Shown here piece by piece: positions 34,722 through 43,072 of a stretch of 64,000 nucleotides of DNA (within the stretch, counting starts at the first letter, position 1; each line of letters starts with the position of its first letter). The position numbers and the translations under genes were made by a program. Source of the DNA: Nonomuraea sediminis (GTDB taxonomy: Bacteria > Actinomycetota > Actinomycetes > Streptosporangiales > Streptosporangiaceae); contig NZ_JAHDTI010000009.1 of the NCBI RefSeq assembly GCF_018531495.1, forward strand, positions 558,001-622,000. Reading direction: 5' to 3'. The notes under the pieces were generated by a model. That model had not been told where the DNA came from. It saw only the letters and a list, made by a program, of their open reading frames with translations, and searched no databases.

Positions 34722-35501
34722 ATGGCCACCAGCGAACACGCCGTGCCCGACAGGGTGCGTGCTCGCATGCTCTTCGCCGAATTGGCCGAGCTGGGTCCCG
34801 AAGAGCCGCGCAGGCAGCGCATCAGGGACGAGCTGGTCGAGCTTCACCTTCCCCTGGTCGAATACCTGGCCCGCCGCTTCCGTAACCGCGGCGAGTGGCT
34901 GGACGACCTCACCCAGGTCGCCACCATCGGACTGATCAAGTCCATCGACCGCTTCGACCTCGCCCGCGGGGTGGAGTTCTCCACCTACGCCACGCCGACC
35001 ATCGTCGGCGAGATCAAGCGGCATTTCCGCGACAAGGGCTGGGCGGTCCGGGTGCCGCGCCGCCTGCAGGAGCTCAAGCTCTCGCTGACCAAGGCGATCA
35101 GCGAGCTGTCGCAGCGCGAGGGCAGGGCCCCGACCGTCGCCGAGCTGGCCGCCTACCTGAAGATGACCGAGGAGGAGGTGCTCGAGGGACTGGAGTCGGC
35201 CAACGCCTACTCGACCGTGTCGCTCGACGCGCCCGACTCTGGCGACGACGACGCGCCCGCCGTGTCCGACTCGCTCGGCATCGTGGACGAGTCCCTCGAG
35301 GGCGTCGAATACCGGGAGTCACTCAAGCCGCTGCTGGAGCGGCTCCCACCGCGCGAGAAGCGCATCCTGCTGCTGCGGTTCTTCGGCAACATGACCCAGT
35401 CGCAGATCGCCACCGAGCTGGGCATCTCGCAGATGCACGTCTCGCGCCTGCTGGCCCGCACGCTCGCTCAGCTGCGCGAGGGTCTCACCGCTGAGGACTA
35501 G
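34722..35501 (+). CDS. SigB/SigF-family RNA polymerase sigma factor
   Basis: 259 residues from the ATG at 34722, with AAGGA 8 nt upstream; a GTG at 34701 overlapping the anti-sigma stop is an alternative. Region 2 (LVEYLARRFRNRGEWLDDL, QVATIGLIKSIDRFDLARG), region 3 (AISELSQREGRAPTVAELA) and region 4 (LPPREKRILLLRFFGNMTQS plus the HTH ELGISQMHVSRLLARTL) are all present. It probably directs general stress or developmental genes. An acidic linker (SGDDDAP) lies before region 4. Confidence 0.92.
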   Translation: MATSEHAVPDRVRARMLFAELAELGPEEPRRQRIRDELVELHLPLVEYLARRFRNRGEWLDDLTQVATIGLIKSIDRFDLARGVEFSTYATPTIVGEIKRHFRDKGWAVRVPRRLQELKLSLTKAISELSQREGRAPTVAELAAYLKMTEEEVLEGLESANAYSTVSLDAPDSGDDDAPAVSDSLGIVDESLEGVEYRESLKPLLERLPPREKRILLLRFFGNMTQSQIATELGISQMHVSRLLARTLAQLREGLTAED

Positions 35502-35877
35502 CGTCCTCACCGTAGAGCGCCTTCGTGGTGGGAGGCGCCAGGAGTGTGCCGAGCCCGATCAACGCGACCACGACCAGCGGGATCCCCAGCATCGGCTTGT
35601 CCGAGTCGAACAGGGTGATCGCGACGGGGATCGTGATGATCTGCGCAAGCACGCCCGGCGCCCGCCCCCACCGCTCCATCCGTAGCAGCCCGCCCAAAGC
35701 GACCCACAGCAACCCCGCGCCGAGCAGAATCCCGAATCCGGCCTCGGCCGCGGCCGGGGTGATGTCCTTCGCCGCGCCCATCAGCGTCTCGATCGCCACG
35801 TAAACACCGAGCCCGAGCGCGATGAACCCCTCCAGGGCCACGACAGCAGCAGCGACGATGACAGTAACCGGACGCAC
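35485..35877 (-). CDS. Small four-helix membrane protein
   Basis: 130 residues with four hydrophobic segments (about 5-27, 42-65, 74-92, 95-113). No known motif is seen. Its 3' end overlaps the sigma gene convergently by 17 bp. Function unknown. Confidence 0.75.
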   Translation of the reverse strand: MRPVTVIVAAAVVALEGFIALGLGVYVAIETLMGAAKDITPAAAEAGFGILLGAGLLWVALGGLLRMERWGRAPGVLAQIITIPVAITLFDSDKPMLGIPLVVVALIGLGTLLAPPTTKALYGEDASPQR

Positions 35878-35907
35878 TCGAACAGCCTACTGCCCGGTAT
35901 CGGAGCT

Positions 35908-36080
35908 TGTACGGCAAGGCCGCCCCACCGCCACCCGCCGCACTTCGGCTCGGCCCTGTCCGGGGAGACGCTCCTCCGGTGATGCGGGGTCCCCGCCGCT
36001 ACGACCCTCGGTACCCGCTTCCCGGGGCCCCGCCGTACAGGGCGCCGACCTTCGCCGTCCCACACCCCGCCGACCCGGCG
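35908..36080 (+). repeat. Dispersed intergenic repeat, long copy B
   Basis: It opens with TTGTACGGCAAGGCCG, then CCACCCGCCGCACTTCGG, and continues with the same blocks as copy A (5422-5604) in the opposite orientation. It fills the divergent gap between the membrane protein gene and the kinase gene. Confidence 0.7.
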
Positions 36081-36231
36081 CCTGGAAACCCAGGTGCGTA
36101 GGACTCCCAGCGACCGGTTGTGTTCCCGGGGTCGGTAATGCGCCGGCGGGTTCGGATGGCTGGGCCGTACGGGTGGAAAAAGGGACGTTGTGGCGGGAAG
36201 CAGGACAACGATCAGCGGTTACGCTGGCGAT

Positions 36232-37167
36232 ATGCGTGCCATGCTGCTGGTCAACCCCAAGGCGACCACCACGAACTCCCGGCGGCGGGACGTGCTGATC
36301 CGGGCGCTGGGCGCGGCCGTGGACCTGACCGTGGAGGAGACCGCCTACCGCGGCCACGCGGCGGCGCTGGCGGGCACGGCCTGCGAGAAGGGCTACGACG
36401 TGGTCGCCATCCTGGGTGGCGACGGCACGATCAACGAGGCCGTGAACGGCCTGGTCGACGCCGTCGGCCCGGAGTCCAGGCCCGCGCTCATCGTGATCCC
36501 CGGCGGCAGTGCCAACGTGTTCGCCAGGGCGCTCGGGCTGCCCAACGACCCGGTGGAGGCGACCGGCGCGGTGCTTGAGGCGCTGCGGGAGGGCCGTCGG
36601 CGGAGCGTGGGTTTGGGACAGGCCATCTGGGAGGACCAGAGCCGGTACTTCACCTTCTGCTCGGGCCTGGGCTTCGACGCCGAGGTGATCAGGGCCGTGG
36701 AGGGCCTGCGGGGTGCGGGCCGCAAGGCGACCCCGGCACGGTATGTGAACACGGCACTGCGCCACTACATGGCCACCGACAAGCGACATCCCGCCATGAC
36801 CCTCACGGGGCCCGGCATCCCCACCGAAGAGGGCATCTTCATGGGGATCATCTCCAACGTCTCGCCCTGGAGCTACGTCGGCACCCGTCCGGTCGCCCCG
36901 ACGCCCTGGGCCAGCTTCGAGACGGGCCTCGACCTGCTCGGACTGAAGCGGATGGGGCTGGTATCGATGACCTCACTGATCCGGCAGGTGCTCACGGAGC
37001 GTGACACTCTTCCGGCCGGCCGGCACCTCGTCCAGCTGCACGACGAGCCCGAGTTCACCCTCACCGCGGACCGCCCGATGGCCTTTGAGCTCGACGGTGA
37101 CTACCTCGGAGAACGGGAATCCGTAACATTCCGGTCTACACCGAACGCGTTACAAGTTCTGGTCTAG
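36232..37167 (+). CDS. Diacylglycerol/lipid kinase family protein
   Basis: 311 residues from the ATG at 36232 (MRAMLLVNPKA); upstream codons lack similarity. The DAGK catalytic domain shows NPKATTTNSRR, the nucleotide loop ILGGDGTINEAVNGL and IPGGSANVFARALG. It would phosphorylate a lipid such as diacylglycerol or a related glycolipid at the membrane. Members in Corynebacteriales phosphorylate diacylglycerol in phosphatidylinositol mannoside turnover; the substrate here is not visible from sequence. Confidence 0.85.
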   Translation: MRAMLLVNPKATTTNSRRRDVLIRALGAAVDLTVEETAYRGHAAALAGTACEKGYDVVAILGGDGTINEAVNGLVDAVGPESRPALIVIPGGSANVFARALGLPNDPVEATGAVLEALREGRRRSVGLGQAIWEDQSRYFTFCSGLGFDAEVIRAVEGLRGAGRKATPARYVNTALRHYMATDKRHPAMTLTGPGIPTEEGIFMGIISNVSPWSYVGTRPVAPTPWASFETGLDLLGLKRMGLVSMTSLIRQVLTERDTLPAGRHLVQLHDEPEFTLTADRPMAFELDGDYLGERESVTFRSTPNALQVLV

Positions 37168-37372
37168 CCGGTTACATTCGGTCATTGTGTGACGCATCCG
37201 ACATCCATATCCGCCAAAACTTCCCGCCAACCCCCTTGCGTGCACTCTCCGTGGCTGAAAGGCTCGTCACTGACGTCGGAACGTAGGACCTTTGACGAAC
37301 TCTAAGGTCCTGATCGGCGTCACGGATGTACCCGGGTCCGAACCTCGATCCGGGTAAACGTTCGCGCGAGTT

Positions 37373-37388
37373 AGTGAAAGACTTCACA
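37373..37388 (+). promoter_or_regulatory. CRP-like palindrome upstream of wblE
   Basis: AGTGA-AAGACT-TCACA, centred 62 bp before the wblE ATG. In M. tuberculosis the orthologous whiB1 promoter is bound by the cAMP receptor protein Rv3676 (known), which makes this site credible. A small hairpin (GGAGCC / GGCTCC, 37404-37422) lies in the leader. Confidence 0.7.
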
Positions 37389-37442
37389 AAGTAGTAGCCG
37401 CACGGAGCCAACCAACGGCTCCATCTACTAAGGAGTGGACGC

Positions 37443-37697
37443 ATGGACTGGCGCCACCGAGCTGCCTGCCGTGACGTGGACCCCGAGCTGTTCTTCCCGA
37501 TCGGCAACACTGGCCCCGCTCTCATGCAGATCGAGGAGGCCAAGGCAGTCTGCCGGTCCTGCTCGGCCGTCGACGCCTGTCTCAAGTGGGCCCTGGAGTC
37601 CGGCCAGGACGCCGGCGTCTGGGGCGGCCTGAGCGAGGACGAGCGTCGCGCCCTCAAGCGCCGCAACGCCCGCCTCCGCGCCCGCGCCACCGCGTAG
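37443..37697 (+). CDS. wblE: WhiB1/WblE iron-sulfur transcription factor
   Basis: 84 residues; AAGGAG at 37430-37435 sets the ATG. Four cluster-binding Cys are seen: AACRD near residue 9, then CRSC and C at about 37, 40 and 46 (AVCRSCSAVDACLKWA). The GVWGGLSEDERR turn and a basic C-terminus (LKRRNARLRARA) follow. WhiB1 binds a 4Fe-4S cluster that reacts with NO, and pairs with the principal sigma factor. As in M. tuberculosis (Rv3219/Rv3220c), its neighbour is a PdtaS-type kinase on the opposite strand. A CRP-like site lies upstream. Confidence 0.95.
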   Translation: MDWRHRAACRDVDPELFFPIGNTGPALMQIEEAKAVCRSCSAVDACLKWALESGQDAGVWGGLSEDERRALKRRNARLRARATA

Positions 37698-37724
37698 TTG
37701 TCCTCTCGAGCAAGACCTTTCTGC

Positions 37725-37765
37725 CGTACGGCAAGCCGCCCCACCGGCCGCCCGCCGTACTTCGG
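37725..37765 (+). repeat. Dispersed intergenic repeat, copy C
   Basis: GCCGTACGGCAAGCCGCC followed by CCACCGGCCGCCCGCCGTAC and TTCGG, between convergent wblE and pdtaS. A trailing block CGGCGCTTCCGGCGAGTCGG (37787 onward) is shared with copy D. Confidence 0.7.
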
Positions 37766-37875
37766 TTAAGGACCCGTCACCGGCGCTTCCGGCGAGTCGG
37801 GGACTCTTGCTCACCGTAACGATGCCCTGTGGGCGCCTGGCTGGTCGAGGCGGAACCCACGCACGACCGCGGATC

Positions 37876-39402
37876 TCACGAGTTGGGCAGTGGGATCGAC
37901 AGTGTGACCTCGGTCCCTCCCCCGAGTCGCGGCTCGATGGAGAGTTTGCCCGACAGTTCGCCCTCGACGAGGGTACGCACGATCTGGAGACCCAGGCTGG
38001 TGGAGGTTTCCAGATCGAAGTCCTCCGGCAACCCCTTGCCGTCGTCCCACACCAGCACGTCAAGACGTTCCCCGCGCGAGACGACCACCTGCAGGCGGCC
38101 GGGATGGCCGTGCTGGAGCGCGTTCTGCAGCACCTCGGTCAGCGCCATCGCCAGCGGGGTGGCGATCAGCGAGGGCAGGATGCCGAACGCGCCGATGCGG
38201 CGCGGCGTGACGGCGACCTCGGCCGCTGACACCTCCCCCGCCATCGCGATGACCCGGTCGGCGATGTCGTCGAAGTCCACGAACTCCTCGGGCGCGTGAG
38301 AGAGCGTCTCGTGCACGATCGCGATCGAACCCACCCGGCGTACCGCCTCCTCCAGCGCCTCCCTGCCCTCGGGCACGCGCAGCCGGCGCGCCTGCAGGCG
38401 CAGCAGCGCGGCGACGGTCTGCAGGTTGTTCTTGACGCGGTGGTGGATCTCGCGGATCGTGGCGTCCTTGGTCATCAGCTCGCGCTCGCGGCGGCGCAGC
38501 TCGGTGACGTCGCGGATGAGCACGAGCGCGCCGATGCGGCCGCCCCCGACGATGAGCGGGATGGCGCGCAGTTGCACGATCGTGCCGCCGGACTCCACCT
38601 CGGTCTCCTTGGCGGCCCGGCCGCTGGCCACGATCATCAGGTCTTCGTTGATGGGCTCGTCGGAGTAGCACAGCTGCGCGGTGACGCGGCCCAGCTCGGC
38701 GCCGACCAGGTCGGCGTGCAGGCCCAGGCGCCGGTAGGCCGACAGCGCGTTGGGCGAGGCGTAGGTGACCCGGCCGGCGCGGTCCAGGCGCAGCAGCCCG
38801 TCGCCCACGCGCGGCGAGCGGACCAGGATCGGTTCCTCGCCGGAGAAGGGGAAGCGGCCCTCGGCCACCATCTGGGCCAGGTCGGATGCGCTCTGCAGGT
38901 AGGTCAGCTCCAGGCGCGAGGGGGTCCGCGCGGACGACAGGTTCGTCGAGCGCTGGATGACGCCGAGGAAGCGGCTCTCGCCGTCGGGCGTGTTGCGCCG
39001 CACCGGGATCGTCTCCTCGCGCACGGGCACGCCGGTGGACCAGTCGGGGTCGCCCTCGCGGCAGATGCGGCGCTCGTCCCAGGCGGTGTCGATCAGGTGG
39101 CGCTCGCCCTTGGCGGCGACGGTGCCGACGATGTCGTCGTGGTAGACCGTGGGCCCGGTGGTCGGGCGCATCTGCGCGATCGCGATCCAGCCGCCGCTGT
39201 GTTCATGGTCGCGACCGCTTCGGGGCTCGTTCTCTCCCCCCGAGCTCCTTCGCTCGACACCGATCAGCGGCGCCCACAGGATGAGGTCGGCGAAGGACAG
39301 GTCGGCCAGCAGCTGCCAGTCCGAGACGAGCGAGTGCAGCCAGTCGAGGTCCGCCGCATCGAGTGCGGTGTGGCGGACGACGAGGTCGGCGAGAGTGGGC
39401 AC
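37876..39402 (-). CDS. pdtaS: PdtaS-type sensor histidine kinase
   Basis: 508 residues from the GTG at 39402, which gives the family opening PTLADLV; the frame is open to a TTG at 39438. It is soluble: an N-terminal GAF-like sensor (about 1-190), a PAS domain (LLRLDRAGRVTYASPNALSAY, about 205-320), and a HisKA_2 dimerisation domain with the phospho-His in IREIHHRVKNNLQTVAALL. It ends in a HATPase with ALTEVLQNALQHG and VWDDGKGLPE. In mycobacteria PdtaS signals to the RNA-binding antiterminator PdtaR; no pdtaR is in this window. A linker with SGGENEPRSGRDHEHSGG is unusual. Confidence 0.88.
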   Translation of the reverse strand: MPTLADLVVRHTALDAADLDWLHSLVSDWQLLADLSFADLILWAPLIGVERRSSGGENEPRSGRDHEHSGGWIAIAQMRPTTGPTVYHDDIVGTVAAKGERHLIDTAWDERRICREGDPDWSTGVPVREETIPVRRNTPDGESRFLGVIQRSTNLSSARTPSRLELTYLQSASDLAQMVAEGRFPFSGEEPILVRSPRVGDGLLRLDRAGRVTYASPNALSAYRRLGLHADLVGAELGRVTAQLCYSDEPINEDLMIVASGRAAKETEVESGGTIVQLRAIPLIVGGGRIGALVLIRDVTELRRRERELMTKDATIREIHHRVKNNLQTVAALLRLQARRLRVPEGREALEEAVRRVGSIAIVHETLSHAPEEFVDFDDIADRVIAMAGEVSAAEVAVTPRRIGAFGILPSLIATPLAMALTEVLQNALQHGHPGRLQVVVSRGERLDVLVWDDGKGLPEDFDLETSTSLGLQIVRTLVEGELSGKLSIEPRLGGGTEVTLSIPLPNS

Positions 39403-39455
39403 AGGTGCATCATGCGTGGTTTCGGCCCCGACATCCAAACCGGAAGAGTGGCCGG

Positions 39456-39484
39456 TGAATACGGACAGCCTGTAGTGCAGTCAA
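39456..39484 (-). promoter_or_regulatory. Promoter of pdtaS
   Basis: On the minus strand TTGACT, 17 bp, TATTCA. The start of transcription would be near 39449, and the CRP-like site (39510-39525) would be centred near -68, a position typical of class I activation. Confidence 0.55.
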
Positions 39485-39509
39485 TCGGCCGTTTTCGGGA
39501 ATCTCACAT

Positions 39510-39525
39510 TGTGAGAACCGTCACA
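39510..39525. promoter_or_regulatory. Perfect CRP-type palindrome between pdtaS and the dasR side
   Basis: TGTGAGAACCGTCACA is an exact TGTGA-N6-TCACA. It overlaps a 15-bp perfect inverted repeat TCTCACATTGTGAGA (39502-39516). Confidence 0.7.
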
Positions 39526-39969
39526 CTGTCCCGAACGCCCGGATCGCAGGCCGGGGCGGTGCTCGGCGCACCGGAGGTGATCGCCACGTTGATCGACACG
39601 GGCAGGGCGTCCGGCTCCGACACGCCTCTCTCACCGGGCCCGGTGGCCATCGCACTCCCTGCGCTGGATATCCTTCTCAGTCAGCCTGACCTGCCTGGAC
39701 GCGCCCGCGTCCGCGCGGTCGGGTCGGCCGCGACGGCCCGCGGACCCGTCCCTGAGACGGGCCGCCCGGCGGGAGCGGTGGTGCCCGTGGTGTCCGCTCC
39801 CCAGGGAGCCGCACTTTCGGCCGCCGCGACCTGTGCGGATCGCGCGGCGCCGTGCGCGCCAGCGGGCCGCTCTTGCCTGCGGTTGACCGACCGGGCCAAT
39901 CTGAGTTCCGATGATCCCGCGGTGATCAAAGTCGCCCTCACCGCCGTGGCAGAGAAGGTGAGAGCGTGA
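39511..39969 (+). CDS. Possible 152-residue protein upstream of dasR
   Basis: The frame starts GTGAGAACC inside the CRP-like site and ends in a GTGA overlap with dasR. Composition is Ala/Pro/Gly-rich with four Cys in the middle (CADRAAPCAPAGRSC). There is no recognised domain and no ribosome-binding site. The 4-bp overlap with dasR argues for it; the low complexity argues against. Confidence 0.35.
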   Translation: MRTVTLSRTPGSQAGAVLGAPEVIATLIDTGRASGSDTPLSPGPVAIALPALDILLSQPDLPGRARVRAVGSAATARGPVPETGRPAGAVVPVVSAPQGAALSAAATCADRAAPCAPAGRSCLRLTDRANLSSDDPAVIKVALTAVAEKVRA

Positions 39970-40685
39970 GTGACGAGGCCCCCCGGGTTCCCAAGTACTA
40001 CGACGTCAAACGGAGCCTCCTGGAGCTCACCAAGAGCCTGACGCCGGGCACGGCGCTGCCGCCGGAGCGGACGCTCGCCGTACGGTTCGAGACCTCGCGC
40101 ACGACGGTGCGGCAGGCGCTGACCGAGCTGGTGGTGGAGGGGCGGCTGCTGCGCATCCAGGGCAAGGGCACGTTCGTGGCCCAGCCCAAGGTGGCGCAGG
40201 TGCTGCAGCTGACCTCCTACATCGGCGACCTGCGCACGGCCGGCCTGGAGCCGGACACCAAGATCCTCGAGATCGGTTACATCACCGCCGACGAGGCCCT
40301 GGCGCGGCGCCTGGCCATCAACCCGGGCGGGCGCGTGCTGCGCATCCACCGCCTGCGCCTGGCCAACGGCGAACCCGTCTCGATCGACACCACGCACCTG
40401 TCCGCGCGGCGTTTCCCCAGGCTGCGGCGCGAGCTGGAGGTGCATTCCTCGCTGTACGAGACGCTGCACAACGCCTACAACGTGCGGCTGACGGACGCCG
40501 AGGAGATCATCGAGACCGTCCTGGCCACGCCGTACGACGCCAAGGCGCTGGGCGTGGACGTGGGGCTGCCGATGCTGCTGCTGACCCGGCATGCCTTCGA
40601 CGCCGACGGCAACCCGGTCGAGTGGGCGCAGTCGCTGTACCGCGGCGACCGCTACAAGTTCGTCACGAGGCTGAGACGGCCATGA
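39966..40685 (+). CDS. dasR: DasR-like GntR/HutC regulator
   Basis: 239 residues from the GTG at 39966. An N-terminal winged helix (PPERTLAVRFETSRTTVRQA, VEGRLLRIQGKGTFVAQPKV) is followed by a UTRA effector domain (QLTSYIGDLRTAGLEPDTKILEIG..., EPVSIDTTHLSARRFPRL, NPVEWAQSLYRGDRYKF). Similarity to Streptomyces DasR is high along the whole length. DasR represses GlcNAc uptake and chitin genes and responds to GlcN-6-P; that is family knowledge. It overlaps bioD by 4 bp. No dre site is claimed here. Confidence 0.85.
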   Translation: MSDEAPRVPKYYDVKRSLLELTKSLTPGTALPPERTLAVRFETSRTTVRQALTELVVEGRLLRIQGKGTFVAQPKVAQVLQLTSYIGDLRTAGLEPDTKILEIGYITADEALARRLAINPGGRVLRIHRLRLANGEPVSIDTTHLSARRFPRLRRELEVHSSLYETLHNAYNVRLTDAEEIIETVLATPYDAKALGVDVGLPMLLLTRHAFDADGNPVEWAQSLYRGDRYKFVTRLRRP

Positions 40686-41383
40686 GCGTCCTGGTCGTCA
40701 CCGGCACCGACGTGGGCGTCGGCAAGACCGTGGTCACCGCGGCGGTCGCGGCGCTGGCCGTCGGGCGGGGCGCGTCCGTGGCGGTGGTCAAGCCCGCCCA
40801 GACCGGCCTGGCGCCCGGCGAGCCGGGCGACCTGGACGAGGTGATCCGGCTGAGCGGGGTGACGACCACGTTCGAGCTGTCCCGCTTCCCCGACGCGCTG
40901 TCCCCCGCCGCGGCGGCCAGGGCCTCGGGGCTGGCGCCGCTGTCGATGGCCGGGGCGGCCGAGCGCATCGAGGAACTGGCCGAGTCGCACCGGCTGCTGC
41001 TGGTGGAGGGCACCGGCGGGCTGCTGGTCCGCTACGACGAGGAGGGCGCCACGATCGCCGACCTGGCGCGCCTGCTCGGCGCGCCGGTGCTGGTGGTGAC
41101 CAGGGCGGATCGCGGCACGCTCAACCACACCGCGCTCACGCTGGAGGCGCTGGCGCACCGCGGCCTGGACCTGGCCGGGCTGGTCATCGGCAGCTGGCCG
41201 GCCTCGCCGGGACCCGCCGAGCGCTCCAACGTCGCCGACCTGGAGATGCTGGCCGCCAGGCCGCTGGCGGGCGCCCTGCCCGCCGGGGCCGCCGCCGCGG
41301 ACGACTTCGCCGCGGTCGCCCGCGCCGGGCTGGGCGCCACGCTCGGCGGCGCGTTCAACCCGGCGAGCATCAGATCGGCCTAA
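40682..41383 (+). CDS. bioD: Dethiobiotin synthetase
   Basis: 233 residues; the ATG overlaps the dasR stop (ATGA). It makes dethiobiotin from DAPA, CO2 and ATP, the penultimate step of biotin synthesis. P-loop TGTDVGVGKT, KPAQTG, and VEGTGGLLVRYD are visible. The other bio genes are not in the window, so bioD is separated from the pathway and fused transcriptionally to a DasR-type gene. Confidence 0.92.
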   Translation: MSVLVVTGTDVGVGKTVVTAAVAALAVGRGASVAVVKPAQTGLAPGEPGDLDEVIRLSGVTTTFELSRFPDALSPAAAARASGLAPLSMAGAAERIEELAESHRLLLVEGTGGLLVRYDEEGATIADLARLLGAPVLVVTRADRGTLNHTALTLEALAHRGLDLAGLVIGSWPASPGPAERSNVADLEMLAARPLAGALPAGAAAADDFAAVARAGLGATLGGAFNPASIRSA

Positions 41384-41949
41384 CAGGCCGCCTCGGGCAG
41401 GTCGCAGACCTTGACGGTCATGACCTCCGCCTGGGCCACCAGCTTCCTGAAGTGCTTGAGCGGCAGGCTCCTGCTCGGCCAGGCCGACTCGCCCGCGATG
41501 TAGAGCGCGGCCCCGCGGCGCACGGCCACGGCGCGCTCGCCGTTCTCGAAGAAGCGCCCGCCGGCACGCAGCCCGTCGTCGCCCACCTCCAGCGGCCGGG
41601 TGAAGTACCGGTAGCGCTGGTGTCCCTTGCCGACGTCCGCGCAGCGGCGCAGGTCGGCCCTGAGCCCCTTCATCGCGCGCTCCGCCGCCGCGACGTCCTT
41701 GTAGACGACGAGCTGCTCGTACTTCATCTCGTACTCGCCCGAGTAGAGCACCGCCCGCGTCTCCAGCCGCCCCGCGTCGGCCTTCCGCTTCCTGAAGCAG
41801 GGGTTGAGCTGCAGCGGCAGGCTCTTGGAGTCCGTCACCCTGTAGCTCTCCCACGACTGCGCGGGCGGGTGCGACTCCATCGTCAGGAACCCGTCCGGCA
41901 GTCCCCCGCCACCGAACGCCAGCACGCCCGCTAACACCACTTGCAACAT
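41380..41949 (-). CDS. Exported hypothetical protein
   Basis: 189 residues from the ATG at 41949 (GGGGAGG 5 nt upstream). A signal peptide (MLQVVLAGVLAFGGGG) is followed by a mixed domain with four Cys (NPCF, RRCAD, KVCD, EAAC) and the phrase SGEYEMKYEQLVVYKDVAAAERAM, resembling sensor-like extracellular domains found in actinobacterial lipoproteins and kinases. Function unknown. It overlaps the bioD end by 4 bp convergently. Confidence 0.7.
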   Translation of the reverse strand: MLQVVLAGVLAFGGGGLPDGFLTMESHPPAQSWESYRVTDSKSLPLQLNPCFRKRKADAGRLETRAVLYSGEYEMKYEQLVVYKDVAAAERAMKGLRADLRRCADVGKGHQRYRYFTRPLEVGDDGLRAGGRFFENGERAVAVRRGAALYIAGESAWPSRSLPLKHFRKLVAQAEVMTVKVCDLPEAAC

Positions 41950-42033
41950 CTCATCCTCCCCGTTTGCTGACTCGTTTATGAGATGTGCGTCGATGTCGTT
42001 TCGTTCGAGGGGACACGGAGCGATGATGCAGCC

Positions 42034-42993
42034 ATGGCAAAGGCGATCGAACAACCAGTCTCCGGCATCACGGTCGGCCACGCGCTTCTGGCACGTGCCA
42101 ACGGCGTGGCCCAGCCGGTCGACAAGGTCGTGCACGACGGTGACACGATCAACATCGCGGCCGACGGCAACTTCGGCGTGCGTTTCCTCGGCATCGACGC
42201 CCCAGAGGTCAGCTTCGAGCTGCCGCCCGACGTGGGATTCCCGAAAGGGTTCGTGGACATCACCAACCCGGCCTGGACCACGTTCCTGACCGACCCGTTC
42301 GCCCCGCAGTACCCGGAGCTGAAGCTCAGCAAGGAGCTCATGGAGAACCTGCTGCCCCGCCTGGGCCCGCAGACGGCCACCAACCACGCCACGCACGCCG
42401 CCCCGGCCACCCTGGCGCTCAAGACCATGATCCAGGGCGACATCACCGAGCAGGGCCACACCGACGAGACCTTCAAGATCCGGCTGGCGTTCGCGTACGA
42501 GATCCTCGACCGGTACGGCCGGCTGCTGTGCTACGTCAACCGCGAGCAGAAGCAGAAGCCGCGCCCGCGCTCCTACAACGAGCGCCTGCTCATCGGCGGC
42601 AACGTCACCCCGTACTTCATCTGGCCCAACGTCGACCCGTTCGTCAGGCACGAGGGCAAGCTCGCCGACGCGGTGCCGGTGGCGGGCAGCGGCCAGGAGA
42701 TCGGCGCCGCCGGCGCGCTCGGGTTCGCCAGGGCGGCGGTGAAGGCGGCCCGCGAGGCCGGGCAGGGGCTGTGGGACCACGCCAACCCGCTCATGCTGTA
42801 CCCCTTCGAGCTGCGCTACCTCGCCGGGCGCCGCGCCCCCGACCGCTTCGTGCTCGACCTGTCCAGCGACTCCACCGAGCTGCTGCACCCGCAGAGCTAC
42901 TTCCGCATCCCGTACCCGGAGGACCGCCTGTTCATCAACTCCGAGCACGCGCCGCTGTTCGCCGCCAAGGGCTGGACGATCCCGCCCACGTGA
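42034..42993 (+). CDS. SNase-like (thermonuclease-fold) protein without signal peptide
   Basis: 319 residues from the ATG at 42034. Residues about 25-55 read VDKVVHDGDTINIAADGNFGVRFLGIDAPE, the first part of a staphylococcal-nuclease fold (shown here only as VVHDGDTINI and RFLGIDAPE). LAFAYEILDRYGRLLCYVNR (about 150) matches the later strands. A long C-terminal part of about 140 residues is unassigned. No signal peptide or membrane helix is seen, so it would act in the cytoplasm, unlike secreted thermonucleases. It is divergent from the exported protein gene. Confidence 0.7.
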   Translation: MAKAIEQPVSGITVGHALLARANGVAQPVDKVVHDGDTINIAADGNFGVRFLGIDAPEVSFELPPDVGFPKGFVDITNPAWTTFLTDPFAPQYPELKLSKELMENLLPRLGPQTATNHATHAAPATLALKTMIQGDITEQGHTDETFKIRLAFAYEILDRYGRLLCYVNREQKQKPRPRSYNERLLIGGNVTPYFIWPNVDPFVRHEGKLADAVPVAGSGQEIGAAGALGFARAAVKAAREAGQGLWDHANPLMLYPFELRYLAGRRAPDRFVLDLSSDSTELLHPQSYFRIPYPEDRLFINSEHAPLFAAKGWTIPPT

Positions 42994-43072
42994 CGGGGTG
43001 GGGCTAGCCCCACCCCCAACGCGCACACCAAACCCATGTCGCGCCGCGGGCCACGGTCAATACCGTTGAGAC

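Noticed and set aside
41950..43026. N-terminal extension of the exported protein frame at 41380
   Set aside because: The extra 359 codons are antisense to the SNase-like gene; the ATG at 41949 has a good ribosome-binding site followed by a signal peptide.
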